DNA of 64,000 nt from Sphagnum compactum. Its lineage: Eukaryota; Bryophyta; Sphagnopsida; Sphagnales. The stretch is taken from contig OZ234493.1 in NCBI GenBank assembly GCA_965153455.1, positions 2,170,001 through 2,234,000 of the forward strand, in the 5' to 3' direction. Shown here in pieces: positions 33,680 to 47,200 of this stretch. The notes under the pieces are model-generated. The model saw only the letters and a program-made list of their open reading frames with translations, ran no database searches and was not told the DNA's origin. The translations under genes and the position numbers were made by a program. The first letter of the stretch is position 1. Each line of letters starts with the position of its first letter.

Positions 33680-36110
33680 AGAATAAAATCGGGCAGCCCT
33701 CATGCACAATGATAATGATCAAATTTGCCCACAATCAATATTCTCTTTTTTATTTATTAGTCACATTTAATCTCACAATATGGACGATGTTCTAAATAAT
33801 GATTTATAATTTAGCAAAATTTAATAAATTATTTTTTGACACATTCAATAAATTACCCCATCTAGAAATGACTCCATTTTTACACTTAAATTTTTCTTCA
33901 AGTACTTTATGTGGCAAAAAGGAAAGAAGAAAATCATATTTAACTTTATTTTTGCTTTTGCTTTTAATAGTTCCAGACTCATGTTGGGCCTTTCATCCTT
34001 GTCTTGGTTACCTACACATTTTTTCATCCCTATTCCAACAATTTATTTTTATTTATTTTTGAATTGTGTGAATGAATGTGTATTTTTATCTCAGTTTTTG
34101 TGATGTAGCCAAAGTGGCCATTATCCATAAGAATATTAATTTTGGCTTTAATTGAGATATGAAAGTAAGAAAATTTTAAAGCATCAATTATATATATATT
34201 TTGGCCAATTATTATTAATGATAGAAATCTGGTGATTTTACATTGTTCTTTTCTTAACAAAATTTGGCAATTGAAAACCCTAAACCCCCCTTCCTCCAAA
34301 ACCACTTCATTTTCACAATTTTAATTTTTTAATTTTGGTTTTTTTGTTGAAATTTCACTAGTAAAGTAAAAGGCTAACCCTAAACCCAGCACTCAATTAC
34401 GGGACCAGGACTTCATCCAATGGCCTTACTTATTGCAAAGAAAGAGGCCAATGCACAAGATCAATCTTTTATATGAAAATTAGCATGACGAGTGAGTGTC
34501 GGGATGTAGCAAGAACACAATGAGTGCCTAACAATAATAACATGAACTTTAAAGTAACAATAACAACATGAGAATAAGTATGAGAAGTGACACAACACCA
34601 CATAACAACAAAATCATGACGAATGTAAGAAATGAACAACAATGAGAACACCATTTAAGTACCAACAAGTTTGCACATTGAGCACCAAACACTATCAAAA
34701 ACACGAAGAGCTGAGGAAACAAGAAGAAAGATAAAATCAATTACGATGACACCTTCGGCAATGAGCAAGATACATATAATCTTTGCTTCGCATGAAGCAG
34801 AAATGATGCCTCTTTAACACTAAACTTAAACGTTGCCTCATAACTCTTAACTCTAAACCTTAACTAATTTTTAACTGCCTATCCATAGACCCCTAAGAAT
34901 CAGACTCGAGGTTCGTCATATTACCCCCACTCAGGTATCAAACATTTAGAAAGTTAGAAAACCCACTCTGGTTCTTAATGAATTGAGTATCTTAATCGAC
35001 ATGGGTCTATGAAGAATAGAGAGACAAACACCGTTTATGTTCATTGTATAAATTGGTAGTGATTCATAAGGTTTGAAACTAATCTGGTTCTTTTCTTTGT
35101 ATAGCTGAATGCATTCCAAGCATGTAAATAAGTGGTACAAGCTTTACTTTTAAGATGCCGTATTTAGAACTCTTCCACAAGAGGGACCTGGTACTACTCC
35201 TCACCCATCCTTTGAAAGTTGAAGTTTTGATTAAAACTTGTCTTGTCAAAACAAAATCAAGAAATAGCAAATGGTGTGTTTGCGGCTGGCTTAATTATTG
35301 TTTTGTTTTTTAAGGATTTCAGTCTTTTTGTTCCTATCCAATTCTAACCAAGATGTGACACAACGCATGTTCAAACTATCTTCCGGCCAGTTTTGAAATG
35401 TAAAACTAGCCTTTGCGTAGACCTATGGTTCGAAAGCAGAAGCTCAGATCTCTCATATTCCAGGTTGAGGATGCAGCCAATTTCGTGTTGAAGCCAAAGA
35501 GTTCTGCAATGCCTCCATGAAGGAGCACTTCTATGGTGTACCATGACACAAACAAGACCCCTTCTTCTATCCACCATCAAGATACAGGAGGTAGAAATCC
35601 TAAACAAGGAGCCAACAGTGCTCATGAAGTTTGTGACAACAACAACTCCACAAAATAGCCTTGTGGCAAGTTCATAAGTCTGCATTGCAAGTGTCAACTA
35701 CATTGTCTTTATGAGCGGCTACAACCAGCGAGCTACAGCATTCTATGACACTGCTGTAGTTGAACATTTTTTCAAATATAGGGCCACCAAGAAATGGTGA
35801 GCAACATGCTTCACCATGCCTCATTCTCTATGAACTCCTAATTTTCTTAATCTGCAAAGCAATGATCTAAACCATATGTACAGTTTCTCTTGTACGAGCA
35901 TTTGAAGAATCATAAAAAGAAGAGAGAGAGAAAATGAGAACTGAGTACTGAGTGCAAAAGGAGTGGCACACAAAATACTGCATGCGAGAAAGTTTGCCAA
36001 GTCCATGAAAAACTGGAGACCAAAAAAAAAAGTGCGAAGAGACTAAAAAAAAGGGGTTATTGGGTCAAGAGTAGTGATATCAGTGGACACGTTCGAAAGG
36101 AGACTTTTTG
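33680..36110. other. Intergenic, downstream of the Hikeshi-like gene; no gene supported
   Basis: AT-rich up to 35 kb, then closer to genic composition at 35.0-36.1 kb, which probably includes the 3' UTR of the minus-strand Hikeshi-like gene. The minus-strand frames at 35079-35270 and 35371-35697 have no recognisable domain. A CCCTAAACCCC telobox-like motif lies near 34275. Confidence 0.35.
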
Positions 36111-36111
36111 T

Positions 36112-37004
36112 TTATAGAGTGAAACGGTTAAGGTAGTCTGGGTCTCGCTTAGCCTTCTCCTGAAACTTCTTGAACCACTGATTCAAAATATCCATTGGAA
36201 TCAGAAGCTTATCGCCCTCTACAGTACAAAATGACTGCATAAAATTGAAGAGATTTTCGCCCACCTTCATTGCCAGCTCCTCAACACGTTTCTGTTGCCC
36301 AACATTCAACACTGGAAGTGTCACCAGATCTTCAACTGAGACTCCTATTTGTGCTGAGAGTGGTGGTGTCCCAACACCCGTGAGAAGCATTTGACCATTA
36401 TTATTTGCCCCAGGCCATAGTAATGGAAACACAGCTGATGGACATGCACTGTGAACTGCACCTCGATACTCATATTGAGATCCTGGTGATTGTACATACA
36501 CAGCTAGAGCCTTACCCAATGGCAATGCCATTTCATTTAACAAAAATATGCACATTTCCTTCACTTGGTCATAAGCCTCACCTGTCACCCAACAATGCAT
36601 CCAACACATTCATCACACAAAACCCTAGGAGCTTCTATCATCACAAAACATTTGTAACACAAAACCCTCAGAGCTTCTATAATCACAACACTGACAAAGT
36701 GCTTGCAAACTAAGAAAGAGTCGTGTTTCTGCAAATGATATAAGTACGAGTCTTATCTGATCTATGGAAATTCAGCAGAGAAATCTCCACAACAATGAGA
36801 AGAAGAAGAAGAAGAAGAAATTGGAGGGTCTGAAGAATGATTCTATTTTCTCCTCCCATGAATGCAAAATAAATCTCGTGAGAGTGTGAGGGACTTCTTA
36901 CCCACAAAGTAGTTCATGTCAAGGATCCATCGATGATCATCAACTTGTGTGAAAGTTGTTATGTCTAATGGAAAGCTCCGGTTCGGAAATAAAACTCCAA
37001 ACAT
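36112..37004 (-). CDS. HLP1: Hikeshi/OPI10-like protein (HSP70 nuclear import carrier family)
   Basis: Two minus-strand exons, 37004-36902 and 36581-36112, are joined by a phase-1 GT-AG intron and give 190 aa, close to the usual length of about 195-200. Hikeshi carries HSP70 through nuclear pores during heat stress; the plant homologue is linked to thermotolerance. The N-terminus MFGVLFPNRSFPLD, then FTQVDDHRWILDMNYFVG, is diagnostic of the family. It is followed by a hydrophobic beta-rich N-domain, an FG-like binding region, a variable linker, and a C-terminal helical part ending WFKKFQEKAKRDPDYLNRFTL. The exon junction falls inside Gly of 'FVG|EAYD', a conserved stretch, which supports the splice call. 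The start at 37004 is chosen because the family begins exactly there; the upstream in-frame ATG (37067) would add 21 atypical residues. The intron holds a GAA microsatellite near 36800-36822. Confidence 0.92.
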
Positions 37005-37780
37005 GCTGATGTGCTCAAGAACACAATCCAAATGTGTGTGAGAGAGAGAGAGAGAAGAAATTCTCAAGACTTTGTTCCACTGCTACAAAAGATATTTTTG
37101 TTTCCAAAGGAGATCGGATAAAGATGCTACAAAATCTTCACTACTGCTACTGCATCATGAGGTTTGATTCCATCTGCATGCAAGCAACAAAAGATGATCA
37201 GCATAACTTTCTCATATTACCTAGTATGCAACCAGATTCAACATTGATCACGCAAGAAGATATCACAGCTTCCGTCGCTGCAGAAAATCAAATCAGGAAG
37301 AATCCCATCGATAGCCAACAATTCACATACCTTACAACCGCGATCAGGAGAACCAGAGGTTCTTGTCTCGTCTCGTCTCTTCTGTTCTCTTCTCTTCCAC
37401 AAGCTGCTTCAAACCCTAACCCTAGCCTCTTGCTTCAGACCCTTTTCCCTTTGCAAGTCCAGTTTACAAAGAAGAATCTCTTCTCCACAACTAGAGATGA
37501 TGCTCAAGGACAGGTGCAGCGATCTTGAGACTTTGAGCAAATGGGGGAAATGGGAAAAACAGAAGCAGATGATGTGCTTGCAGTATGCTTTGTAACGACA
37601 CTTTTAAGGTGTCTCGAAAAACACAGAAAGCGGAAGAAGAAGAAGAAGAAGAAATGGGACCCACCCTTTTTTCTTTTCTTTTTTCCTCTGCCGAAGCTTC
37701 TGGAAGAGGACAGATAGCATTTGCTGCTCTCTGGGCCCTTAAACTTGGAGATTTATGCATTGGAAAGTTGTCATCAGTTT
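37005..37780 (-). promoter_or_regulatory. Probable leader/promoter region of the Hikeshi-like gene
   Basis: This lies upstream of the minus-strand start. It contains CT/GA tracts (37038-37055), a telobox-like AACCCTAACCC near 37413, and a GAA run near 37632-37653. Open frames on both strands (37034-37528 plus, 37491-37760 minus) have no domain and are read as leader or chance frames. No TATA box is called. Confidence 0.35.
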
Positions 37781-40700
37781 GTACTTTTACACAAGGTATG
37801 AGAATTTCTGCACAATTCTAGATGGTTTGTTGTGAGAAAGACCTTATTAGCATTGTTTTCTGGGAGGTACAAGTGCATGAGGAAATGAACTTGGACGCCT
37901 TCTAAGATGGGTATCTACTCTCATGTAAGTTTCAATCTCATGCTTGTTTTTTTGCTACAAGTGGGGTTTTGTTGTTCCACCCTCTTCATAATCTATTGTT
38001 CAATTACAATGAGCTAGATCACCATGCCATTGGAAATTTTGAAAGCTTGATGCTGAAGGTGAATATAGCCACAAAATGAATAATGAAATACAACTAGTGT
38101 ATATAGAGAAAACAATGACCAACTTGTGGTTTTGGAACCACCCCATATGTATGAGAAAGGAACTCCTTCACTCTCATGGGGTTGCCACCACTTGTTTGAA
38201 CAACTATGGATGGATAGATTCCAAGTTGCCAAGTTGTGTCAAGATCAAACGATACAATGTCCATTGCCATTGGACATACATGCCTTGTAGTGTCATATAC
38301 ACCACACTAGTAACTTCTTTTCCATGCCATGAAGAATTTTTGACAATATTTCCTTTGTAATTGAGTTTGTGCTTATTCTAGTGAACTTGTTGGAGCTCCA
38401 TCAATTACATGTGTGTTCACAAAGTATATTGCACTCTCTAGGCTAACAAAGTGGGTTTCCACTCCATTTAAAAACTTTCTTTTTGAAAATAGATTTTGAA
38501 ATTCTTATGAAAGGTGATTACACATGAGTTGGTGTTGTGTTGGGTCCTCTTCACAAGGACTCAAACTTCAAACCTATGAAGCCTCTTCTGTGGGTGCCTA
38601 AGCCCAACACAAAAGGATATGCTACCATGACCTTCACTATGAACAATTATTACAATGTAATAAATTCACTGATAATGAGTACAACATCAAATTGATGATT
38701 CAATTTGTTAGTTGTGATTGTTTTTACAAGTGTACTTATAGGAGAAAGATATATTTAGCTAGGGCAAGATTGAAGCTAAAATAGAGGCAACAATTGCGAC
38801 AATTGATGGATTGGAGAAAACAAGATAGCCATGTCATGTGGGGAAGTAATAGATAGTTGAAGTTCTGAGGTTTATTGACATGGCATTCATTTATTGGCTC
38901 TAAGAAGGGTAGGTCTAGTTCATAGCTTAGCTATTGTTATCAACCTCCTAAAATAGGGAATTTTGTAACTCAAGATAGTTATATTTAAATAGGTAGCAAG
39001 CTTGACCATGTATGGCATTTGCTACCTTTCCCTTCACTACTTCTACCTAATTGTAGTGGGCCATCTACCTTGTAGAAGAATGGGAGTGTTCAAGTTAGGT
39101 TCATTAGGTTGACGGCTTGTTGTGGCCTATAGTCAATCGTTCATTATAGGTTGTAATCAAACAAGATACGATGAATATTGTACCCCCATTTTAGAATTCA
39201 TCAACATGAATCCCATTTGGGTCATTAGGGAGGATTCATGCCAACATGAGTCCTTTGTGCTAAATTAGTTTGAGGATTTGGATTGATGTCATTCATATCA
39301 AGGTGAATTCTATTAGGTTCTTACAATCAACCCAAATCGTCAGCCATTTTGGCATGGTGGGTTTTCATGAGCATGAATCCCAACCCTTGGTCTTAGCATG
39401 GGTCCCTTAGTTGACTTGACATGGGGATTTATGTGGACAAGATCTTATTTAACAACCATCATGCCAACATGAGTCACTATGGTGGGATATTGCACCTTAC
39501 TTAACTTGAGGGTCTCCTTTGGTTCATTAAGGAAGATTCATATAAAAATGAATGCCTTTTCATGGTCCTTTGAAAATATTCAAGTTGGTGTGAGTCTTTT
39601 ACTTACCTTCATGTAAATCCCCTTGTTAGTTTTTTAAAAGTCATTTTGGCATGAGTATCTTGTTGATGAACATGGAGATTCATAATGGCTTAAATCTTTT
39701 CTTGTGTTTTTAGAAGAATCATCTTGGCATGTGTGTTGTTGGTGTTGGCATGAAGATTCACATGAGCTTAAATTCTTCGCTTGTTTTTAATGGAAAACAC
39801 ATGTTACCACAAGTCTATGGATTAACAAGATGCAACTCTTTTTGTTGGGTCCTCATTAAAAAAAATAACATTAACTTGATTCCTTTAACTTCATTGACTT
39901 GAAGGATTCTTGTCAATGTGAGTTCATTGTTTTTTCTTCAATACTTAAAGAGGATTTGTTGAGGGTGGATCTAAAAAGTGTCAAAGTATAAGGGATGATC
40001 ACATGATTCATATTGGTCTGAGTTCTTTCATATTGTTTTTAAGGAGAATTCATGTTGTTGTGAATTCATCTACATATTTTAACATGGATATCTTAGTACA
40101 AAAGATCCTATGATGAAGCATTCTAGTCCAAAGGGCTTCTTAGTTGATCTCTGACTTTCGTTGTTTACATTCCATCGTCATCCACATCATTTGTTCATTT
40201 TTGCACAACACTTTCATTTGGAACTTTGGGACATTTTGATTTTTTCATGTTCATGCGAAATGTAACAAATTCTTTCCCATGGTTTTCAAAACAATTTGAT
40301 ACATTCATAATCTACACATGACTTTTGTTAATTTCAAATGTTCATTATGTTTTATTTTATAGTAAAATAGCCTTTAGTAAAATTAAAACAATGAAATTAA
40401 ATTAAATAATCTTTAATAAAACTAAAGTTGACAACCCAAAATAAATAAATTATTCAAAACAAAAACAAAAAACAAATCCAAACATATCAAACAATCTAAA
40501 GCATGCTAAAGATCAAATTTAATATCTCATTAGCAAATAACATAAAACAAAAATCAAAAGAAAGTGACACGAATCAAAAATGAACATTTTACAAAACACC
40601 AACATATTGGCACACCTTGAATGAAAAGATATCATTCTTTCATGGACATGGGTTGATTGTACATGTTACATCAAATGGTATCATATTAACAAAATGTGAC

Positions 40701-43430
40701 AATTGCAAAAGGCACAACACATAAAAAATTCAATGTCACTCAATTGAGTAATTGTTTCACCAAACATAAATGATAAAAATGAACTTAATTATCTGAATCA
40801 TAAGTCATTTTTTTCATAATATTGTGTCACTTTACATGGCACAAATGGTGTACATAGAGGTGGCACTTAAAATGCAAGTGGATTGATTTAAAATACTACA
40901 TAATTCCTAGCAACCACAACATTCCACTAAAATATTTAATGAACGATAAAAAATCATCATCATAATGTGAAAAAGTTTTATAATTCATTGTGATGCACAT
41001 TGCATCGAATATGATGCTTCAAAAAAATCATTTTTATCCATGGAAATCCTATTGAATATTGGGCCTCCAAAGCATTAAACCAAAACAGGAACTCAAGTTT
41101 TATATGATTATTCACAAAAAAATTTACAAAATTATTAGCATATTTTTTAATGTTTTTAACATTAATAAATTTTTTTACAACATTGTTCTTTTGTGCATAG
41201 TAGTTTTTTAAAAATTCAAAAAAAAACATTATTAATCAATTTTTAGAATCAACATTTCGCAAGGGTCTTCAAAAGGTGCAAATTTCAAAATTTTATGGTC
41301 AATAATCACTTACCATGATGTAACAAAATTTGCACAACATAAATGATGGCCAACCATAATTATTTTTGAAGGGAGATATTTTAGTTCTTTTCATTATACT
41401 TCCATATTCAGATAAAAAAATTAAATGGGTTGTGTTCATTAGTCTTTTCCTCCAGAATTGAGTTATGTAAAATAACACCAATTATTTTTCCATCCAACAC
41501 GAGAAATGCATTGTTAGTTACTTCAATAAATTCATTGACATCTTCACATTAATTCTAAACCCGCAAAAATTTGTGAGTTTCATGTTTTAAATTAAAAACT
41601 TTTCCACCTTCCTTGGAATAGAATATCCAACGTCATAAAAAAATGCTCGATAATGTGTTAGCTTTGGGCTACACCAAAAAGAACTAATTTTTGCAATTTT
41701 TCATTCTTATAAAATTTTTAATAAAAAATCAAATCCCAAAGCTTGGAGGAAAGGAAATAAACACACACATAAATACAAGAGATGGAAAGAAACATAAAAA
41801 AACAAAAAATATACGAAGACACACACAAGACCTCTAAAGTGTGCAACAAGGTTTGTTGGGTTTTTGTTATTCATTTTTCTAATGGAAGCACTTTCCCAAA
41901 GCATGGAAACTTCTAATTTTTTAACAACATTGCCAACTACCCCTTCCAAGTTGCTAGAAAAATGGGGAGAAAAAGAAGTTAACAAAATTGTCAATGTGAA
42001 AAAAAATTGTTAGCAGATGACATTATTGCAAATTAATGCCTTCATCATGACTAAGGGATAAAAATCATTTCAAGTCCAAGGAATTTACCACACAATTTTG
42101 TCAACTTCATCAACTTTTTCCCAAGCTCTTCAAGGATGTTACCAATGAAAAAATTGTCCCTTAAATACCTATAGGAAAAAAAACTAAAAAAAATCAACAT
42201 ATATCAATATTACCATACAAAAATATTATGAAAACATTATGAAAAAATCTCTCCACGAATAATTGTTACATTTATTAGTCGTTTGAGTTAAATTTTAAAT
42301 TATTTTTTTGTGTGTTGTGCATGGTTAGAATTTTTTTTTCATTCTTTAAATCATTTTTTAAAAAGTCCAAGAAATTTAATTAATTTTTGAAAAATGAATT
42401 TCATGTCAAAATGTTTTTTTTTATTAATTTTTCTCACAAATTCATTTGAAGGAATTTTAACATTATTTATTTCAAAATATTAGAAGATTTCTTGATATTC
42501 CAAAATTTTATGGAAATAACATTATTATGATGAAACTATATGGTTGAAATTTTGAAAAAAAAAATCAGTAAGTTTAAAAATAAAGACATGACATGTTTAA
42601 TTTAAAGCATTACATATCAAATGTTAATTTTTCTATTTTATCAAATTTATAATGTACTTTGATATATGAAAAATCCTATTATCTAAACAAATGGAATGAA
42701 ATCTAATATATGCTACCATTTTGGTGAATAAAGGACCAAAGGGGGAAGGTTTAGTTCAATTTTCTCCTTTCCCAAAAAGGTAATAAATTGCATTACTTTA
42801 GAAAAAAATAAAATTTAAACATATATGTCGAACATCTTGAAAATCCAATTGAAGATAACAACATTATCAATTGCCAATTGTAGACATTTTGAAATTAATG
42901 TACTATTTACAATATTCTTTTAAATTTCTTACATATGTAAAAAAATCATAGGTATAAATCATGATTAAAAAAAACACTACAACTACTAGCACCATGATAT
43001 TTGGATTTTTATTATAAAAAAAAACCTTGAATAATATTTAATTATATAATTTTGAACTAACACTATAAAACCTTGGATTAATCAATCCGGAGTTGTCTCA
43101 TTCGCCATGGGGTTTTATTAACTATTTTGGGAACACTAATTTTATTGTTATTGTGTTGTTGGGTCTTGATGTTATCAAAAATATCACTTATAGTGAGGAA
43201 ATATAATGATGACATTTTGAAAAGAAAACTAATTTATTATTTTATATGAGGCTACAATAAATATAGACATGTAATAATACACTTACTTCTTGGAATTTCC
43301 TTGAATGGCAATTTTTTTTATTTCAGGATATTTTGTAATTTACATTTACATATGTAAAAAGCTTACCAATTGAACAAAAGGAGCAAAACATGGAACATTG
43401 TACTTTTGAAAAAGAAAGAAGCAAAAGGAG
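37781..43430. other. Gene-poor intergenic region with diverged repeats
   Basis: No gene is supported. The section 39180-40110 has loosely repeated phrases (CATGAGTC.., GGAGGATTCATG.., TGGCATGAG..) about every 60-100 bp, suggesting an old tandem array. From about 40380 to 43400 the sequence is very AT-rich with A and T homopolymers. Short frames at 40978-41229 and 41707-41994 show no family. Confidence 0.35.
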
Positions 43431-43461
43431 TTTAGGGTTTTAGGGTTTAGGGTTTAGGGTT
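43431..43461 (+). repeat. Interstitial telomere-type repeat (TTTAGGG)n
   Basis: Four units of TTTAGGG with one extra T. It lies about 0.8 kb downstream of the SDR gene stop. Confidence 0.85.
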
Positions 43462-44298
43462 ATTCTCCATTCTTGTTTTAGAACCGAAGAAAATACAAGT
43501 ACTTTTATTGATTCATACTCTTTGTTATTGTCTTCCTTTCAAAAACTCTTTTGTAAAAATGAAAACCCTAAACCCCAAAAAATGTTTCTGATTTCCCATG
43601 AATGTTTACTTAACTCACTACTGTCATCGATACTATTACTGACAAATCTGAAGCCAAAATGTTCTAGTCAATTAGCTGAACAGATTTCAAACACGAGGAG
43701 AAGTGGTCTTCATTTCGAAAAAAGAAGGGAAAAAGGAGTTGGGCAATGGGGCATATGAGCGAGCGAGCGAGCGTGCAACCAAAGTCATCACTATGACTCT
43801 TGATATGCCAGATGCAGGAAGAGATTGTGTTCACAGCGAGCGACTCAGCAATAGCCTGATATCTTCTGCCTGCTCAAGCAACAGCTGACATGATGATGTC
43901 CATGAGTCCAATTCTTTTGGAAAAAACTGGTCTGTGTTAATGCTTGTACAGTTCTGGCTTGCAAGAAAACACAACTTGATACAAGCCAAACAGTGTGTGC
44001 CACCCCTAAGAATCTCATACAGTTTTGGTGCACCAACCTGATTGGAATGACAAGATTCTTTCAACTTGATCGACAGCTCAACAAGAATACTGCAGCTACT
44101 AACAAGGATCTAAAGAGTCCATTCCATTTGTATCACCAGACTTTTGTCACAAAGACAGATCAATGTCTGTGAACTTTGCTGACAGCCTTTTGAATTCTTA
44201 CAAATCAAATGTCATCTTTTGCAGGGACTTGCTGTGAGAACAAAAGATTGCTTTCTGTACACTTTGGTCACAAAGCTAAGTGTTGCTACATCAAATAC

Positions 44299-47200
44299 TT
44301 AGAGCCTGGATTGCACACCACCTGCAATTACTAAGGTTTCACCTGTGATATACGAGGCATCGTCTGAGGCCAAAAATGCTGCTGCTGCAGCCATGTCATC
44401 AGTTGTCCCTGACCTTTTCAATAGTGTTTTCGACTCAATTTCCTCAAGCTGCCATTACACACACCATGAGAGCAAGATTAGGAAGCAGCCAATAAATAAC
44501 TATCCACAATTCATAGTTTATCTTACCTTCTCAACTTTGACTGCAGCCCAGGTTTAGGGTTAATGTGAAACAAGCTCATGGCTCATTGCACTAAAAGCAC
44601 ACAGTTTTAACTCCAAGCTTTCAATTTAAAAAATTGAAAACCAATTTCAGATATCAAAGGACACTTCAACTTTTTCAAACCTTGGACCCCATTTGAGAAT
44701 CCAACCCATGGGGGGAGCTACTGCGTGCAGACTCATTTGCATGCAAAAGGATAAAAGTCCACACCAGTTCCAAGCACTCAAGAATTTTTCAAAATAAATA
44801 TCTTTTCATAAGTACTGTCAACTTCTCAACATTTAGGATTTAAGTCGATGTGAATAGAATCGAGGGATGACCTGATAACAAGGTCGAAGAGATTTCAGTT
44901 TGACAACAGAACAGTGACATCAGCAGCAGGCATGAAAAAGAGGAAACCCAACCCTAAAGAACAGAAAAAAAAGTTGAGGACCAGTCTGAACAAGAGCAAT
45001 CATCATACACATGCTAGGAGAAGTTGTGATAGAGAAATCACTATCATACATGTGTTATTCTTGAAGAGATACTTCATGAAATCAAACTCCTAGGAAAAGT
45101 GATAGAAATTAGCCAAATAGACCACACAATTAGTACCCACAGGGATACGAGAACATTCTCTATAAGCACAATGACCAAAACAAAGAAACTAATTATCTAG
45201 CAAGAAATCCAACCAAGAGATCGAATCTGAAGCCTCCACAACTTTAAAGATATCAAGATTTTCAGACAAATTTCTCTCTTCTTTAATTTTCAGCCACAAA
45301 AACCTAAAGTTCAAAGCTGTTATCTGAACCAACACAAACTTCAAACAATGAAACTTCAACACTTTATTGATCAGAACTTTCATATGAGCTTTTAGGTCCA
45401 TTAGGTCAATTTTAGTGTATAGAGTTGAGAAATCAAAAGATTGCAATAAGAGTGGAGAAGCTTTATCAACTTCCGATCTCAAAAGATTAAGTTGTTTTAT
45501 TATATCCACTACTCCTGTAGAGTATTGAAAGAAAGAGAAAAAGCAAGTTTGTACCCAAGGTGAACTTTAAAAGTACATATCTTTTGAGGACAAAGAGCAC
45601 TTTGAAGTGATTCCCACTTAGGATTAAGAAGCCCTTGAGCAAGTGTGTTCTGAAAGTTTGTCTTGGTTCAGAAAAGGAGGCATTATTCAGACACAAAATA
45701 AGCACTGAGAATTTCTCAATGCTAACAATTCATGTCAACCTGAAACGAATCATCAGATAACCTGACAAGAAGGTTTTGGATACTTCAGATCTGACATCAT
45801 AACAACATCCAATCAACCAACATGAAAAAGAAGAAACAAAACCCTAAAGAAAAGAGAAAACAAGACCACAATACCAAATGGAGGAGCAGTTAAAACAACA
45901 GGTACAGTCATCTGTAGCAACATGTATGGTCCAAACAACAACAGAACTGCTCACAATAAAACACCCACTAACTAAATCAGTTCCCACCAATGGGTGGACA
46001 TAAAAGGAAGAAGAAACTCTTCAAACACATAGTGCTCAGTTCAGAAGCCATGGATAAAAAGTAAACAACATCAAGTATATTGCACGCAAAAGGACAACTA
46101 ATTTCCATAGAGAGGGTAAAGTAGAAGAGATAGTACTATTTCTGCACTCTCAGCAAGGAAGGCAGAAAAGCGGGTCGGAACAAAGCCTGGTGCAATTCCA
46201 TTCACACGTGTTTTTGGTGCCAGCTCTGCTGCTAATGCCTGCCCACATCCATCCATGTAAAAACATTACAAAATTATCAGCCAGACTAAAACACTAAACC
46301 TATTTTGATGATGATCACCAGGGCGTAGCGAGGTCAAAAGAGCTCCAACTTGATTCAAGATTCTGCAAAGCCTAAACTCTTTGTTTGTACTTTGCAATGT
46401 TCCCCATCATGTTTACAACTCTCTGAGCGATTACCATAAACCCAATGGAAACCTATGAATGACACTGGATTGAATTTTGGGCAACTTGCAAAATGGTGAC
46501 TGATGATGTGTAAACCATCAGGCTATGCTGTTGTCAGTAAAAGTCAATAGATTAGAGAACAATGTTACATAATTCCTCATTCAAGGGATAGAATAGTCAT
46601 GAAAGGCCCCAAGCTATCCCAGTAGGGGAGACAAAAGGAATTCCACCATAAAAAGTTCCAAATCTTCATAGCTCTAATGGTAAATATCTCAGAAAATATC
46701 TTCTCTATAACTCCAGGCACTCAACTGGATCAACCATGAATTTGCTACACATGTGATGATTGATTGATTGCACAATCACCATGATTGAAACAAACAAGAA
46801 CAGCAATGTCTCTGCTCAACACTCCTGCAAAAGGTAAAGAGAGTGTAACATATCACACACCTTTGTAAGACCAAGGAGAGCAGTTTTCATGACAGCATAC
46901 ATATTTAGCAAGCCAGCCCCAGGGTTAAATGCTGCTATTGATGTTACAAAAATGACCGATGAACCATCTGACAAAAACGGTGCTGCAGCCTGCAAGAAAA
47001 TGAGTTCCAAGACTTTCCACACTGTCAAATTCATACGTATAATCCAGCTAATAATATAGAATGCTTTCTTGCATCAACCAACAATCCTTCAATAAACATT
47101 CCAGTTTACCTGAACAATCTGAATAGAAGCCTTCACATTGATTTCCCACAACTTGTTGAGCGCTTTTTCTGACATGCTCACAATTGCATCATTGGAGGGA

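Noticed and set aside
37034-37528. 164-codon plus-strand frame upstream of the Hikeshi-like start
   Set aside because: No recognisable domain. It overlaps the likely leader of the minus-strand gene and begins in a GA tract.
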